Source: Enterobacter sp. 10-1 (GTDB lineage Bacteria; Pseudomonadota; Gammaproteobacteria; Enterobacterales; Enterobacteriaceae). From it: a stretch of DNA of 64,000 nt. The notes under the pieces are model-generated. The model saw only the letters and a program-made list of their open reading frames with translations. It made no database searches and had not been told where the DNA came from. Made by a program: the position numbers and the translations under genes. The DNA is taken from the NCBI GenBank assembly GCA_002270295.1, contig NISF01000001.1, forward strand, positions 1,612,001 to 1,676,000. Reading direction: 5' to 3'. Shown piece after piece: positions 1 through 9,476 of the stretch. How positions within the stretch are numbered: position 1 is the stretch's first letter; every line of letters starts with the position of its first letter.

Positions 1-1281
1 GGCGACGGAGTCCTTGATATCCAGCAGCGAGAGCCGCAGCTCGGTCTCTTTGCCGGCCGCCAGCGGTTCGAGGTTCCATTTCCCTTTCTCGCCCCAGCGG
101 AAGCCGATCGAGCCGTTAGGCGCCACCAGCTCCCCTGCGGCATTGAAGGCGACGGTTTTCCATTCCGGGTTATTGCTTTCACCCAGCCCGTCCAGCAGGT
201 CCGACGCGCGCAGCATGCGCCCGGGTACCCAGCTGCCGTCGTCGCGCCTGTCGAGCATCACCAGCATCGGCATATCGGTGTAGTGGCGACAGTAGTTGAG
301 GAAGTAATCGCTGGGGTTATCGAGGTGGAAGCGCTTAAGGATCACGTGGCCCATCGCCATAGCCAGCGCGCTGTCGGTGCCCTGTTTGGGCGCCAGCCAC
401 TGGTCGCAAAGCTTGGCGACTTCCGAATAATCCGGAGTAATAGCGATGGTTTTGCTGCCTTTATAGCGCACTTCGGTGAAGAAGTGGGCATCCGGCGTTC
501 GGGTCTGCGGGACGTTGGAGCCCCAGGCGATGATGTAGCTGGAGTTGTACCAGTCGGCGGATTCCGGCACGTCGGTCTGCTCGCCCCAGGTCATCGGCGA
601 GGCGGGCGGCAGGTCGCAGTACCAGTCATAAAAGCTCAGGCAGGTTCCGCCGATCAGCGACAGATAGCGGGTTCCGGCGGCGTAGGAGACCATCGACATC
701 GCCGGAATGGGCGAGAAGCCGACCACGCGATCCGGACCATAGTTTTTAATGGTCCAGACGTTGGCGGCGGCGATCAGTTGGTTGAGCTCTTTCCAGGTCG
801 AGCGAATAAATCCGCCTTTCCCGCGCGCCTGCTTGTAGCTCAGGCATTTCTGCGGGTCCTGCATGATGCTGTTCCACGCGTTCACCGGGTCCGGGTGCTG
901 CGCCAGCGCCTCGCGCCACAGCTCAATCAGCCGCTTGCGCGCCAGCGGGTATTTCAGGCGGTTGGCGCTGTAGAGGTACCATGAGTAGCTGGCGCCGCGC
1001 GGGCAGCCGCGCGGCTCATGGTTCGGCAGGTCAGGGCGGGTGCGGGGATAGTCGGTCTGCTGGGTTTCCCAGGTGACGAGCCCGTTTTTAACGTAGATTT
1101 TCCAGCTACATGAGCCTGTACAGTTTACGCCGTGCGTGGAGCGGACAATCTTATCGAACTGCCAGCGCTGGCGGTAGCTATCCTCCCAGTCACGGTTGGT
1201 GTTGTACACCTGACCGTGGCCGTTGGCAAAGCTCTCGCCCTTTTGCTTAAAGTAGCGAAAGCGATCCAGTAGTTTGCTCAT
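1..1281 (-). CDS. narZ: Respiratory nitrate reductase Z, alpha subunit (5' part; gene runs off the left edge)
   Basis: Catalytic molybdopterin subunit of the second, membrane-bound nitrate reductase, which reduces nitrate to nitrite on the cytoplasmic face using quinol electrons passed through NarY and NarV. The first 427 codons are present; the rest lies beyond base 1. The N-terminal His-Cys cluster motif is visible (His50, Cys54, Cys58, Cys93 in THGVNCTGSCSW and RGCPRGASYS). Wording such as CLSYKQARGKGGF follows E. coli NarZ rather than NarG, as does the upstream narU. The start ATG at 1281 is preceded by a GGAG-type ribosome site. narU lies 68 bases upstream on the same strand, so the two are probably co-transcribed. 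Narrow doubt: NarG and NarZ are very similar. Confidence 0.95.
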   Translation of the reverse strand, partial: MSKLLDRFRYFKQKGESFANGHGQVYNTNRDWEDSYRQRWQFDKIVRSTHGVNCTGSCSWKIYVKNGLVTWETQQTDYPRTRPDLPNHEPRGCPRGASYSWYLYSANRLKYPLARKRLIELWREALAQHPDPVNAWNSIMQDPQKCLSYKQARGKGGFIRSTWKELNQLIAAANVWTIKNYGPDRVVGFSPIPAMSMVSYAAGTRYLSLIGGTCLSFYDWYCDLPPASPMTWGEQTDVPESADWYNSSYIIAWGSNVPQTRTPDAHFFTEVRYKGSKTIAITPDYSEVAKLCDQWLAPKQGTDSALAMAMGHVILKRFHLDNPSDYFLNYCRHYTDMPMLVMLDRRDDGSWVPGRMLRASDLLDGLGESNNPEWKTVAFNAAGELVAPNGSIGFRWGEKGKWNLEPLAAGKETELRLSLLDIKDSVA

Positions 1282-1349
1282 GACATTATCTCCTGACGGG
1301 GGATTGCGCCCCCGTGGTTACATTGCTCAACATGCATTTATTATTTTGT

Positions 1350-2738
1350 TTATTTCGTCGCCGGCCTGCGGCGCCCGTAGACCAGCCAGGTCACCAGCAC
1401 GCAAACCACATAAAACACAAAAAAGATCTTCATGGCGCCGACCGGGGAGCCGGTCATGGCCAGCGAGGTGCCGAAGGCTTTGGGGATGAAGAAGCCCCCC
1501 ACGGCGCCAATGGCGGAGATAAAGCCGAGCGCGGCGGCGGTATCGGTCACCGCCTCATGCTGGGCCTGTTCGTCGGTACCGCCGCGCTTTTTGACGCTAT
1601 CGACGGTGATTTGGCGAAAGATCACGGCGATCATCTGGAAGGTGGAGCCGCTGCCGAGGCCGGCGGTCAGGAACAGCCCCATAAACACCACGTAAAAGGC
1701 GAGGAAGCTGCCGGAACCGGAGCCCGGCAGGGTGAGAAACAGCAGGCCGGTAAACAGCGCCATCAGGATAAAGTTGGCGAGGGTCACGTTAACCCCGCCG
1801 AGGCGGTCAGAGATAATGCCGCCAAACGAACGGGCCAGGGCGCCGATAAACGGCCCAAAGAAGGCCAGCTGCAGGATATTGACGTCCGGGAACTGGGTTT
1901 TCGCCAGCATCGCAAAGCCCGCGGAAAAGCCGATAAACGAGCCGAAGGTCGCGAGATACAGCAGGCTCAGCAGCCACATATGCGGACGTTTTAGCACCGG
2001 CAGCTGATCGCGAATGGAGGTTTTGGAACCAGCGATATCGTTCATGCCGAACCAGGCGGCCGCGGTGGCGATCAGCAGCAGCGGGACCCAGATAAGCGGC
2101 GAGTTGCCCAGCCACAGGGTTGAGCCGTCCGGCTGCCCGGCGCCGCGCACGCCGAGGAAGGTAAACAGCGGGAGGAAAACGAAAACAGGCGAGAGCAGCT
2201 GCATCACGCTGACGCCGAGGTTGCCCAGCCCGCCGTTCACGCCCAGCGCGCTGCCCTGTTTTGCTTTCGGGTAGAAAAAGCTGATATTGCCCATGCTGGA
2301 GGCAAAGTTGGCGCCGGCGAAACCGCACAGCAGAGCGATGATGATAAATATCCAGTACGGCGTAGCCGGGTTCTGTACCGCGAAACCGAGCCACAGGCAT
2401 GGCACCACTAATATAACGGTACTGATTACCGTCCAGTAGCGCCCGCCAAATATTGGCACCATAAACGAATAGGGCACGCGTAATATTGCCCCGGAAAGCG
2501 AAGGAAGGGCGGTTAATAAAAAGAGCTGGTCGGTAGTGAAATTAAATCCTACTTTATTAAGATTCACCGCTACTGCGCTAAATAACATCCATACGCAGAA
2601 GGCGAGTAGCAGACAGGTTACTGAAATAAAAAGGTTTCTCCGCGCGATCTTTTTACCTTTATTTTCCCAAAATGCCGGGTTTTCGGGTCGCCAGTCTTTT
2701 AAAAGGTAATGATTATCTTTCTCATTTTGTATTGACAT
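1350..2738 (-). CDS. narU: Nitrate/nitrite transporter NarU
   Basis: Major facilitator superfamily nitrate/nitrite transporter of the inner membrane, about 12 membrane segments, 462 residues, the same length as E. coli NarU. The conserved nitrate signature region FAGANFASSMGNISFF and the later GLGSGSTFQMIAVIFRQIT are intact. I chose the start at 2738 (MSIQNEKDNHYLL) because it matches the family N-terminus; an upstream in-frame ATG at 2768 would add ten residues with no homology. It feeds nitrate to the narZ-encoded reductase just downstream. The 291 bases upstream, before smvR ends, are AT-rich near the gene and probably hold its promoter. Confidence 0.95.
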   Translation of the reverse strand: MSIQNEKDNHYLLKDWRPENPAFWENKGKKIARRNLFISVTCLLLAFCVWMLFSAVAVNLNKVGFNFTTDQLFLLTALPSLSGAILRVPYSFMVPIFGGRYWTVISTVILVVPCLWLGFAVQNPATPYWIFIIIALLCGFAGANFASSMGNISFFYPKAKQGSALGVNGGLGNLGVSVMQLLSPVFVFLPLFTFLGVRGAGQPDGSTLWLGNSPLIWVPLLLIATAAAWFGMNDIAGSKTSIRDQLPVLKRPHMWLLSLLYLATFGSFIGFSAGFAMLAKTQFPDVNILQLAFFGPFIGALARSFGGIISDRLGGVNVTLANFILMALFTGLLFLTLPGSGSGSFLAFYVVFMGLFLTAGLGSGSTFQMIAVIFRQITVDSVKKRGGTDEQAQHEAVTDTAAALGFISAIGAVGGFFIPKAFGTSLAMTGSPVGAMKIFFVFYVVCVLVTWLVYGRRRPATK

Positions 2739-2980
2739 ATTGCCCTCGATTGCACCGTGACCAAACAAAAATAGAGATGAGAAAACAGAAAATTAAGCTG
2801 AGGCTGTTATGAAGGCTGGTCGTTTTAATTATTGTAATGTTTGAAAGAATAGATAAAAAAAACGGTGCAGAAGAAAACACGCGGCGAATAGAGGGTTGTT
2901 ATTTGTTACAAAATGTAAATAATATGTTGCATGAAAGGGCGCTGCTGGCCGCATAAGCAGGAGGGCCGCGCTGGGTGAAC

Positions 2981-3012
2981 CGTCTCCCACCCGCGCGGGC
3001 GGGCGGGAGACG
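2981..3012. other. Strong GC-rich hairpin between narU and smvR
   Basis: A 14-base-pair inverted repeat with one mismatch: arms 2981-2994 and 2999-3012, loop GCGG. It lies 18 bases beyond the smvR stop codon and could mark the 3' end of the smvR transcript. There is no T tract on either side, so it is not a standard intrinsic terminator. The rest of 2739-3029 contains no gene that I can support. Confidence 0.4.
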
Positions 3013-3029
3013 TCGGGCCTGCCGGTTAT

Positions 3030-3614
3030 TCAGGAAGGGCGAAAAAGCTCCATCATTATATAATGGTTTATATATCGACTAAAGGCAGCGTCATCAATCT
3101 CTTTCATTCCCAGCGCGTAAATACCGTCTAATCCGCAGACGAGAGCGATGAGCCGCCACGCAATATTCTCCGCGCTATCGCCGGGGTGAAACTCCCCGGC
3201 CGCGGTTCCGTGCTGAATAATGTTGACCGTCTCTTCGTGCCACAGGCTCATGGTGAGCAGGTAGGCCGCTTTGATATCGCGATCGCTGCTGGAAAGCAGC
3301 TGCCCCTCGCGCCACAGGCGAATGTACGGCTCCAGTCGGCCATCTTCGCTGCCCAGCATCGAAAACAGACGCTCGTTCCAGCTTGCCGCGTCATCAACCA
3401 GCTGGATGGCCAGCATATCCCGAATCAGCTGGACGAAGGCGTGGGCCTTAAGCTCGCCGATGGAGGTGAAGTGGTGGTGCAGCTGCCCGGTAGCAACGCC
3501 GGCCTCGCTGGCTATTTGCCGGACGGTCATCGCGCCAAGGCCACCGCGCAGGGCCACGCGCATCGCCGCCTGCAGGATAACTTCCCGACGATCTTCCCGA
3601 CTTAAATAGTTCAT
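3030..3614 (-). CDS. smvR: TetR-family repressor SmvR
   Basis: TetR-type repressor of 194 residues, divergent from smvA, the arrangement known in Klebsiella, where loss of SmvR raises SmvA expression and tolerance to cationic biocides such as chlorhexidine. The N-terminal helix-turn-helix spans roughly residues 10-55 (AAMRVALRGGLGAMTVRQIA, then SEAGVATGQLHHHF). I chose the ATG at 3614 because GGGAG precedes it at good spacing; upstream in-frame starts at 3641 and 3746 lie inside the operator region and would add unconserved sequence. Ligand-binding C-terminal half appears complete. No frameshift or stop is seen, so the repressor should be functional. Confidence 0.92.
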   Translation of the reverse strand: MNYLSREDRREVILQAAMRVALRGGLGAMTVRQIASEAGVATGQLHHHFTSIGELKAHAFVQLIRDMLAIQLVDDAASWNERLFSMLGSEDGRLEPYIRLWREGQLLSSSDRDIKAAYLLTMSLWHEETVNIIQHGTAAGEFHPGDSAENIAWRLIALVCGLDGIYALGMKEIDDAAFSRYINHYIMMELFRPS

Positions 3615-3657
3615 ATTCTCCCGCCGTGCAGTGGTTTTCATTGATAGTAACAAAAAG

Positions 3658-3710
3658 TTGGACAGTCGTTCAACAATCCGGCAGGATCGCAATCCTGGAC
3701 GCGTGTCCAA
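3658..3710. promoter_or_regulatory. Two candidate SmvR operators in the smvR-smvA intergenic region
   Basis: Two 16-base imperfect palindromes share the form TTGGAC-N4-GTYCAR. Site 1 is 3658-3673 (TTGGAC AGTC GTTCAA). Site 2, read on the minus strand of 3695-3710, is TTGGAC ACGC GTCCAG. Their centres are 37 bases apart and both lie between the divergent starts at 3614 and 3735. Matching sequence, palindromic form and position suggest the binding sites of SmvR. This is inferred from sequence symmetry only. Confidence 0.6.
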
Positions 3711-3734
3711 TTTAGTTAATTGAGGAAATGTAGT

Positions 3735-5234
3735 ATGTCTCGGCAATGGTTAACGCTAATAGCGATTTTGCTGGTTTATCTTCCAGTGGCGATCGATGCC
3801 ACGGTGCTGCACGTGGCGGCGCCAACGCTTAGCGTATCCTTGAGTACCAGCAGCAATGAGCTGCTGTGGATCATTGATATCTATTCATTAGTGATGGCCG
3901 GCATGGTGCTGCCGATGGGCGCGCTTGGCGACAAAATCGGCTTTAAGCGCCTGCTGCTGCTCGGCAGCGGAATTTTCGGCGTCGCATCGCTGGCGGCGGC
4001 CTTTTCCCCCAGCGCGATGGCGCTGATTGCCTCCCGGGCGCTGCTGGCCATCGGCGCCGCGATGATTGTCCCGGCGACGCTGGCCGGCATTCGTAACACC
4101 TTCGCCGAAGCCCGCCACCGCAATATGGCGTTGGGCCTGTGGGCGGCGATTGGCTCCGGCGGCGCGGCTTTCGGCCCGCTGGTGGGCGGAATGCTGCTGG
4201 AACATTTCTACTGGGGATCGGTATTCCTGCTCAACGTCCCCATCGTGCTGGTGGTCATGGCCTTCAGCGCGCGGATGGTGCCTTGCCAGCCCGCGCGACG
4301 CGAGCAGCCGCTGAATATGCTGCAGGCGTTGATGCTCATTACGGCGATCCTGATGCTGGTCTTTAGCGCCAAAACGGCGCTGAAAGGGCAGCTTGAGCTG
4401 TGGATCACCGGGCTGGTGGCCCTTGCCGGGGCGGGGATGCTGTTCTCCTTCGTGCGCCGGCAGCTCTCATCGGCGAGGCCGATGGTGGATATGCGCCTCT
4501 TCACGCACCGCATTATTTTAAGCGGCGTGATGATGGCGATGACGGCGCTGATTACGCTGGTGGGTTTCGAGCTGCTGATGGCGCAGGAGCTGCAGTTTGT
4601 GCACGGTAAAACGCCGTTTGAGGCCGGGCTGTTTATGCTGCCGCTGATGGTGGCAAGCGGATTTAGCGGGCCGATCGCCGGGATGATGGTCTCGCGTCTC
4701 GGCCTGCGCCAGGTGGCCACCGGCGGGATGCTGCTGAGCGCGTTCAGCTTCCTCGGGCTGTCGATGACCGACTTCAGCAGCCAGCCGTGGCTGGCGTGGG
4801 GGCTGATGACCCTGCTTGGCTTCAGCGTTGCCAGCGCGCTGCTGGCCTCCAGCTCAGCGATTATGGCCGCCGCGCCAAAAGAGAAGGCGGCCGCGGCGGG
4901 AGCGATTGAAACGATGGCCTACGAGCTCGGCGCCGGGCTGGGCATTGCGCTATTTGGCCTGATCCTGACCCGCAGCTACAGCTCGTCGATTGTGTTGCCG
5001 ACCGGCGTCGACGGCGGCGCGGCGGAGCAGGCCGCATCCTCTATCAGCGAGGCGATAAAGCTGGCCCAGTCGATGCCCGCTATTCCGGCCCATGCGCTGG
5101 TTGAGGCGGCCAAAACGGCGTTTATCAGCGCCCACAGTATCGTCCTGGCGACCGCCGGCGTCCTGCTGCTGCTGCTGGCGGTAGGGATCTGGCGCAGCCT
5201 GGCGAAAGCGCCGCCGGTGAATGACGCCCTATAG
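3735..5234 (+). CDS. smvA: SmvA, MFS efflux pump (DHA2 family)
   Basis: Proton-driven exporter of quaternary ammonium compounds, chlorhexidine, methyl viologen and dyes; inner membrane, 499 residues, expected 14 membrane segments. The DHA2 motif region around MGALGDKIGFKRLLLLGS and the N-terminal VYLPVAIDATVLHVAAPTLS match Salmonella and Klebsiella SmvA. The ATG at 3735 follows a GAGGAAAT ribosome site; an in-frame ATG at 3720 is closer to the second operator and less likely. Divergent from its repressor gene smvR. The sequence is intact through the stop at 5234. It converges on yddG, and the 79 bases between them carry a short inverted repeat (TGCGGCC/GGCCGCA). Confidence 0.93.
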   Translation: MSRQWLTLIAILLVYLPVAIDATVLHVAAPTLSVSLSTSSNELLWIIDIYSLVMAGMVLPMGALGDKIGFKRLLLLGSGIFGVASLAAAFSPSAMALIASRALLAIGAAMIVPATLAGIRNTFAEARHRNMALGLWAAIGSGGAAFGPLVGGMLLEHFYWGSVFLLNVPIVLVVMAFSARMVPCQPARREQPLNMLQALMLITAILMLVFSAKTALKGQLELWITGLVALAGAGMLFSFVRRQLSSARPMVDMRLFTHRIILSGVMMAMTALITLVGFELLMAQELQFVHGKTPFEAGLFMLPLMVASGFSGPIAGMMVSRLGLRQVATGGMLLSAFSFLGLSMTDFSSQPWLAWGLMTLLGFSVASALLASSSAIMAAAPKEKAAAAGAIETMAYELGAGLGIALFGLILTRSYSSSIVLPTGVDGGAAEQAASSISEAIKLAQSMPAIPAHALVEAAKTAFISAHSIVLATAGVLLLLLAVGIWRSLAKAPPVNDAL

Positions 5235-5313
5235 CCGAAGAGAGAGCTCCTTTGCGGCCCGGCGCCTGTCGCGGCCGCAGGTACGCCAACGTTGAGCGCC
5301 TCCAGCGGGGAGG

Positions 5314-6192
5314 CTAGCGGCGGGTCGCGTACCAGCAGAGCAGGGAGCCGGCGCATACCATGCCGGCTCCCTGCCAGAACGACCACGAGAGGGACGCGCT
5401 CAGCAGCACCGCCGCCAGCGCGGATGAGAGCACCGGCGTAAAGTACGATGCCGCCGCCAGCAGGCTGACGTTGCCGTGCAGAATTCCCACGTTCCACGCG
5501 GCATAGGCCAGCCCCAGCGCCACCGCGACCATCACCAGCTTGATAACCACCGGCCAGCTAAAGACCATCGGCGGCTGCTCGCTGAACAGGAATTTCAGCC
5601 ACAGGGTCAGGGCCGTTAATAATACAAACAGGGTGATGCCGTTTTTGCCCTTCGCATATTTGGCGGTCACCGTGCAATAGGCCGCCCAGATAAAGGCGCC
5701 GACGAACGCCAGAATATAGCTCAGGGGGCTGGAGACGACGTTGCTGATAATTTCATCGCTATTCAGGCCGTGCTCACCGCCTAATACCCAAACGACGCCA
5801 AACAGCGCAATAAATAAGCCGGGAATAACCAGCCAGGTGCTTTTCTGCTGATTAAAGAGAATGGCGAATAAAATCGTCAGGCTGGGCCACAGATAGTTGA
5901 CCATACCCACTTCGATCGCCTGCTGGCGGGTGCCGGCAAAGCCCAGCGAAAGCGCGAGGCAGATTTCATAGCTGACAAACAGCAGGCTGCCGGCCAGTAA
6001 ATAGCGGCGCGGGATCTGACGCAGCTGCGGGAAACCGACGGTAAACACCAGCAAAATACCGCTCAGGCTGTAGATCATTGCCGCACCGCCCACCGGGCCT
6101 AACCCTTCGCTCACTCCGCGGATCAAACCGACCATCGTGCTCCACAGCACAATAGCCACCAGTCCGGTTAATGTTGCCTTCTTCTTTTCCAT
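5314..6192 (-). CDS. yddG: Aromatic amino acid exporter YddG
   Basis: Drug/metabolite transporter (DMT, EamA-type) of 292 residues with ten predicted membrane segments, exporting phenylalanine, tyrosine, tryptophan and, by some reports, paraquat-like compounds. The N-terminus MEKKKATLTGLVAIVLWSTM and the segment GTRQQAIEVGMVNYLWPSLT are typical of YddG. Two EamA halves are visible, roughly residues 5-135 and 155-290. Its place directly upstream of and divergent from fdnG is the same as in E. coli, which supports the name. Start ATG at 6192. Confidence 0.93.
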   Translation of the reverse strand: MEKKKATLTGLVAIVLWSTMVGLIRGVSEGLGPVGGAAMIYSLSGILLVFTVGFPQLRQIPRRYLLAGSLLFVSYEICLALSLGFAGTRQQAIEVGMVNYLWPSLTILFAILFNQQKSTWLVIPGLFIALFGVVWVLGGEHGLNSDEIISNVVSSPLSYILAFVGAFIWAAYCTVTAKYAKGKNGITLFVLLTALTLWLKFLFSEQPPMVFSWPVVIKLVMVAVALGLAYAAWNVGILHGNVSLLAAASYFTPVLSSALAAVLLSASLSWSFWQGAGMVCAGSLLCWYATRR

Positions 6193-6336
6193 CTTAAACC
6201 TGATGCCAATAGCAGTTCAGCTTGGATTTATAACACTTTTCTATTGCGCGAGGCCGATATTTTCATCAGCGGTTAATACTAAGGAGGTAATTAAACTCGC
6301 GAGGCCTGACTATTAAGAGGGCGAGCGTTTTCGACA

Positions 6337-6350
6337 TTGATTTGACGCAA
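6337..6350 (+). promoter_or_regulatory. Candidate FNR site upstream of fdnGHI
   Basis: TTGAT-TTGA-CGCAA matches the FNR consensus TTGAT-N4-ATCAA perfectly in the left half and in three of five bases on the right. It lies 68 bases before the fdnG start. fdnGHI is known in E. coli to need FNR and NarL. About 50 bases further up (6275-6290) lies a TACTAAGGAGGTA element that may contain NarL heptamers, but the match to TACYNMT is poor. Sequence match only. Confidence 0.5.
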
Positions 6351-6417
6351 TAAAAACAGGGTCATTGCTGTTAGTTTCCCCTCCGCAATGAACAAAATTC
6401 CTGCATGGAGAAAATCA

Positions 6418-9400
6418 ATGGACGTCAGCCGCAGAAAGTTTTTCAAAATCTGCGCAGGCGGTATGGCCGGAACAACAGCTGCTGCCCTGGGTTTTGCACC
6501 CAAAATGGCGCTGGCTCAGGCGCGTAGCTATAAGCTATTGCGCGCCAAAGAGATCCGCAACACCTGCACATACTGCTCCGTGGGCTGCGGGCTATTAATG
6601 TATAGCCTGGGCGACGGCGCGAAGAACGCGAAAGAAGCGATTTATCATATCGAAGGGGACCCGGATCATCCGGTGAGCCGCGGCGCGCTGTGCCCGAAAG
6701 GGGCCGGTTTGCTGGACTACGTGCACAGCGAAAACCGCCTGCGCTACCCGGAATATCGCGCGCCGGGTTCCGACAGATGGCAGCGTATTTCGTGGGATGA
6801 CGCCTTCGAGCGCATTGCCAAATTAATGAAAGCCGACCGTGACGCTAACTTTATTGAGAACAACGAACAGGGCGTAACGGTTAACCGCTGGCTTTCCACC
6901 GGGATGCTGTGCGCATCCGCGGCGAGTAATGAAACCGGCATGCTGACGCAGAAGTTTGTTCGCTCTCTCGGCATGCTGGCGGTAGACAACCAGGCGCGCG
7001 TCTGACACGGACCAACGGTAGCAAGTCTTGCTCCAACATTTGGTCGCGGTGCGATGACCAACCACTGGGTTGATATCAAAAACGCTAACGTCGTGATGGT
7101 GATGGGCGGCAACGCCGCAGAAGCGCATCCGGTGGGATTCCGCTGGGCGTTAGAAGCGAAGAACAACAACGACGCGACGCTTATCGTCGTCGATCCGCGC
7201 TTTACGCGTACGGCATCGGTGGCCGATATCTATGCGCCGATCCGCTCCGGCACCGACATCACTTTCCTGTCGGGGGTGCTGCTGTACCTGATTGAAAACA
7301 ACAAAATTAACGCCGAATACGTGCAGCATTACACCAACGCTAACCTGCTGGTGTGCGATGATTTTGCCTTCGATGACGGCCTGTTCAGCGGCTATGACGC
7401 TGAAAAACGCCAGTACGATAAGTCCTCCTGGAACTACCAGTTTGATGAACACGGTTTTGCGAAACGCGATGAAACCCTGACCCACCCGCGCTGCGTCTGG
7501 AACCTGCTGAAACAGCACGTCTCCCGCTATACGCCGGACGTGGTGGAGAACATCTGCGGGACGCCGAAAGCGGACTTCCTCAAGGTGTGCGAAGTGCTGG
7601 CCTCCACCAGCGCGGCGGATCGCACCACCACCTTCCTCTACGCGCTGGGCTGGACGCAGCACACCGTCGGGGCGCAGAACATCCGCACTATGGCGATGAT
7701 CCAGCTGCTGCTCGGCAATATGGGGATGGCGGGCGGCGGAGTGAACGCCCTGCGCGGACACTCCAATATCCAGGGGCTGACCGACCTCGGGCTGCTGTCG
7801 ACCAGCCTGAGCGGCTATCTGACGCTGCCGTCGGAAAAGCAGACGGATCTGCAAAGCTACCTGCAGGCCAACACGCCAAAAGCGACGCTGGATGAGCAGG
7901 TGAACTACTGGGGTAACTATCCTAAGTTCTTCGTCAGCCTGATGAAATCCTTCTACGGCGACGCAGCGCGCCAGGAGAACGACTGGGGCTTTAACTGGTT
8001 ACCGAAATGGGATCAGGCCTACGACGTCATCAAATACTTCAACATGATGGATAGCGGCAAAGTTAACGGCTACATCTGTCAGGGCTTTAACCCGGTGGCG
8101 TCCTTCCCGGACAAAAACAAGGTGGTGCGCAGCCTCAGCAAGCTGAAGTACATGGTGGTTATCGATCCGCTGGTGACCGAAACCTCCGTCTTCTGGCAGA
8201 ACCACGGCGAGTCCAACGACGTCGACCCGGCGGCTATCCAGACGGAAGTCTTCCGCCTGCCGTCCACCTGCTTTGCCGAAGAAGATGGCTCCATCGCCAA
8301 CTCCGGACGCTGGCTGCAGTGGCACTGGAAAGGCCAGGATGCGCCGGGCGAAGCGCGCAACGACGGCGAAATCCTCGCCGGTATCTACCACCGTCTGCGC
8401 GAAATGTACCGCGCCGAGGGCGGTAAGGGCGCCGAGCCGCTGCTGCAGATGGGCTGGAACTACAAACGGCCGGACCACCCGGAATCGGAAGAGGTGGCGA
8501 AAGAGAACAACGGCTACGCGCTGGCGGATCTCTATGACGCCAGCGGCGCGCTGGTGGCGAAAAAAGGCCAGCTGCTGGACAGCTTCGCGCTGCTGCGCGA
8601 CGACGGCTCAACCTCATCCTCCTGCTGGATTTATACCGGCAGCTGGACCGAGCAGGGCAACCAGATGGCCAACCGCGACAACGCGGACCCGTCGGGCCTT
8701 GGCAACACGCTGGGCTGGGCGTGGGCGTGGCCGCTAAACCGCCGCGTGCTCTATAACCGCGCGTCGGCGGATATCAACGGCAGGCCGTGGGATGCGAAAC
8801 GGATGCTGATCCAGTGGAACGGCGCTAAGTGGGTCGGTAACGACATTCCGGACTTCAACACCGCGCCGCCGGGGAGCAAAACCGGTCCGTTTATCATGCA
8901 GCAGGAGGGCCTCGGCCGTCTGTTTGCGCTGGATAAGCTGGCGGAAGGTCCGTTTCCCGAGCACTACGAGCCGATGGAGACGCCGCTGGGAACCAACCCG
9001 CTGCACCCGAACGTTATCTCCAGTCCGGTGGTGCGTCTGTACGAAGAGGATGCCGTGCGTTTAGGTAAGAAAGATAGGTTCCCGTACGTCGGCACGACCT
9101 ATCGCCTGACCGAGCACTTCCACACCTGGACCAAGCACGCGCGGCTTAACGCCATCGCGCAGCCGGAACAGTTCGTCGAAATCAGCGAGGGGCTGGCGAA
9201 AGCCAAGGGGATTGCCAACGGCGATCGCGTGACGGTCAGCAGCATGCGCGGCTTTATTCGCGCGGTGGCGGTGGTGACCCGCCGCCTGCGGACCCTCAAC
9301 GTCAACGGCCAGCAGGTGGAAACCGTCGGAATTCCGCTGCACTGGGGCTTTGAAGGGGTGGCCCGTAAGGGCTACATCGCCAATACCCTGACGCCGAACG

Positions 9401-9465
9401 TCGGCGATTCCAATTCGCAAACGCCGGAGTATAAGGCGTTTCTGGTCAACATCGAGAAAGCGTAA
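6418..9465 (+). CDS. fdnG: Formate dehydrogenase N, alpha subunit (selenoprotein; UGA at codon 196 read as Sec)
   Basis: Catalytic subunit of the periplasm-facing nitrate-inducible formate dehydrogenase, oxidising formate to CO2 and passing electrons to FdnH and FdnI. The 1015 residues equal E. coli FdnG. A twin-arginine signal (SRRKFFK, residues 4-10) precedes the [4Fe-4S] cysteines 50, 53, 57 and 92. The TGA at 7003-7005 falls at codon 196 within [14 protein letters not shown], exactly where selenocysteine coordinates molybdenum, and the frame runs on to 9465. A conventional gene caller would split the gene here. Start at 6418 rather than 6388 because the twin-arginine leader begins there. 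First gene of fdnGHI; fdnH starts 11 bases after the stop. Confidence 0.97.
7003..7045 (+). promoter_or_regulatory. Selenocysteine codon and SECIS hairpin in fdnG
   Basis: The UGA at 7003-7005 is followed at once by a two-part stem-loop: outer pairing GACCA (7010-7014) with TGGTC (7041-7045), and an apical stem AGCAA (7020-7024) with TTGCT (7028-7032) closing a GTC loop. A short stem starting a few bases after UGA, with a small G/U-containing apical loop, is the bacterial SECIS form that recruits SelB. Confidence 0.9.
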
Positions 9466-9476
9466 GGGGCGATTCA

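Noticed and set aside
1314-1994. 226-codon plus-strand frame over narU
   Set aside because: Antisense to the conserved narU gene, low-complexity composition and no homology.
7003-7005. Apparent nonsense mutation splitting fdnG
   Set aside because: The TGA is at the known selenocysteine position, codon 196, with a SECIS hairpin right after it and full homology continuing in frame.
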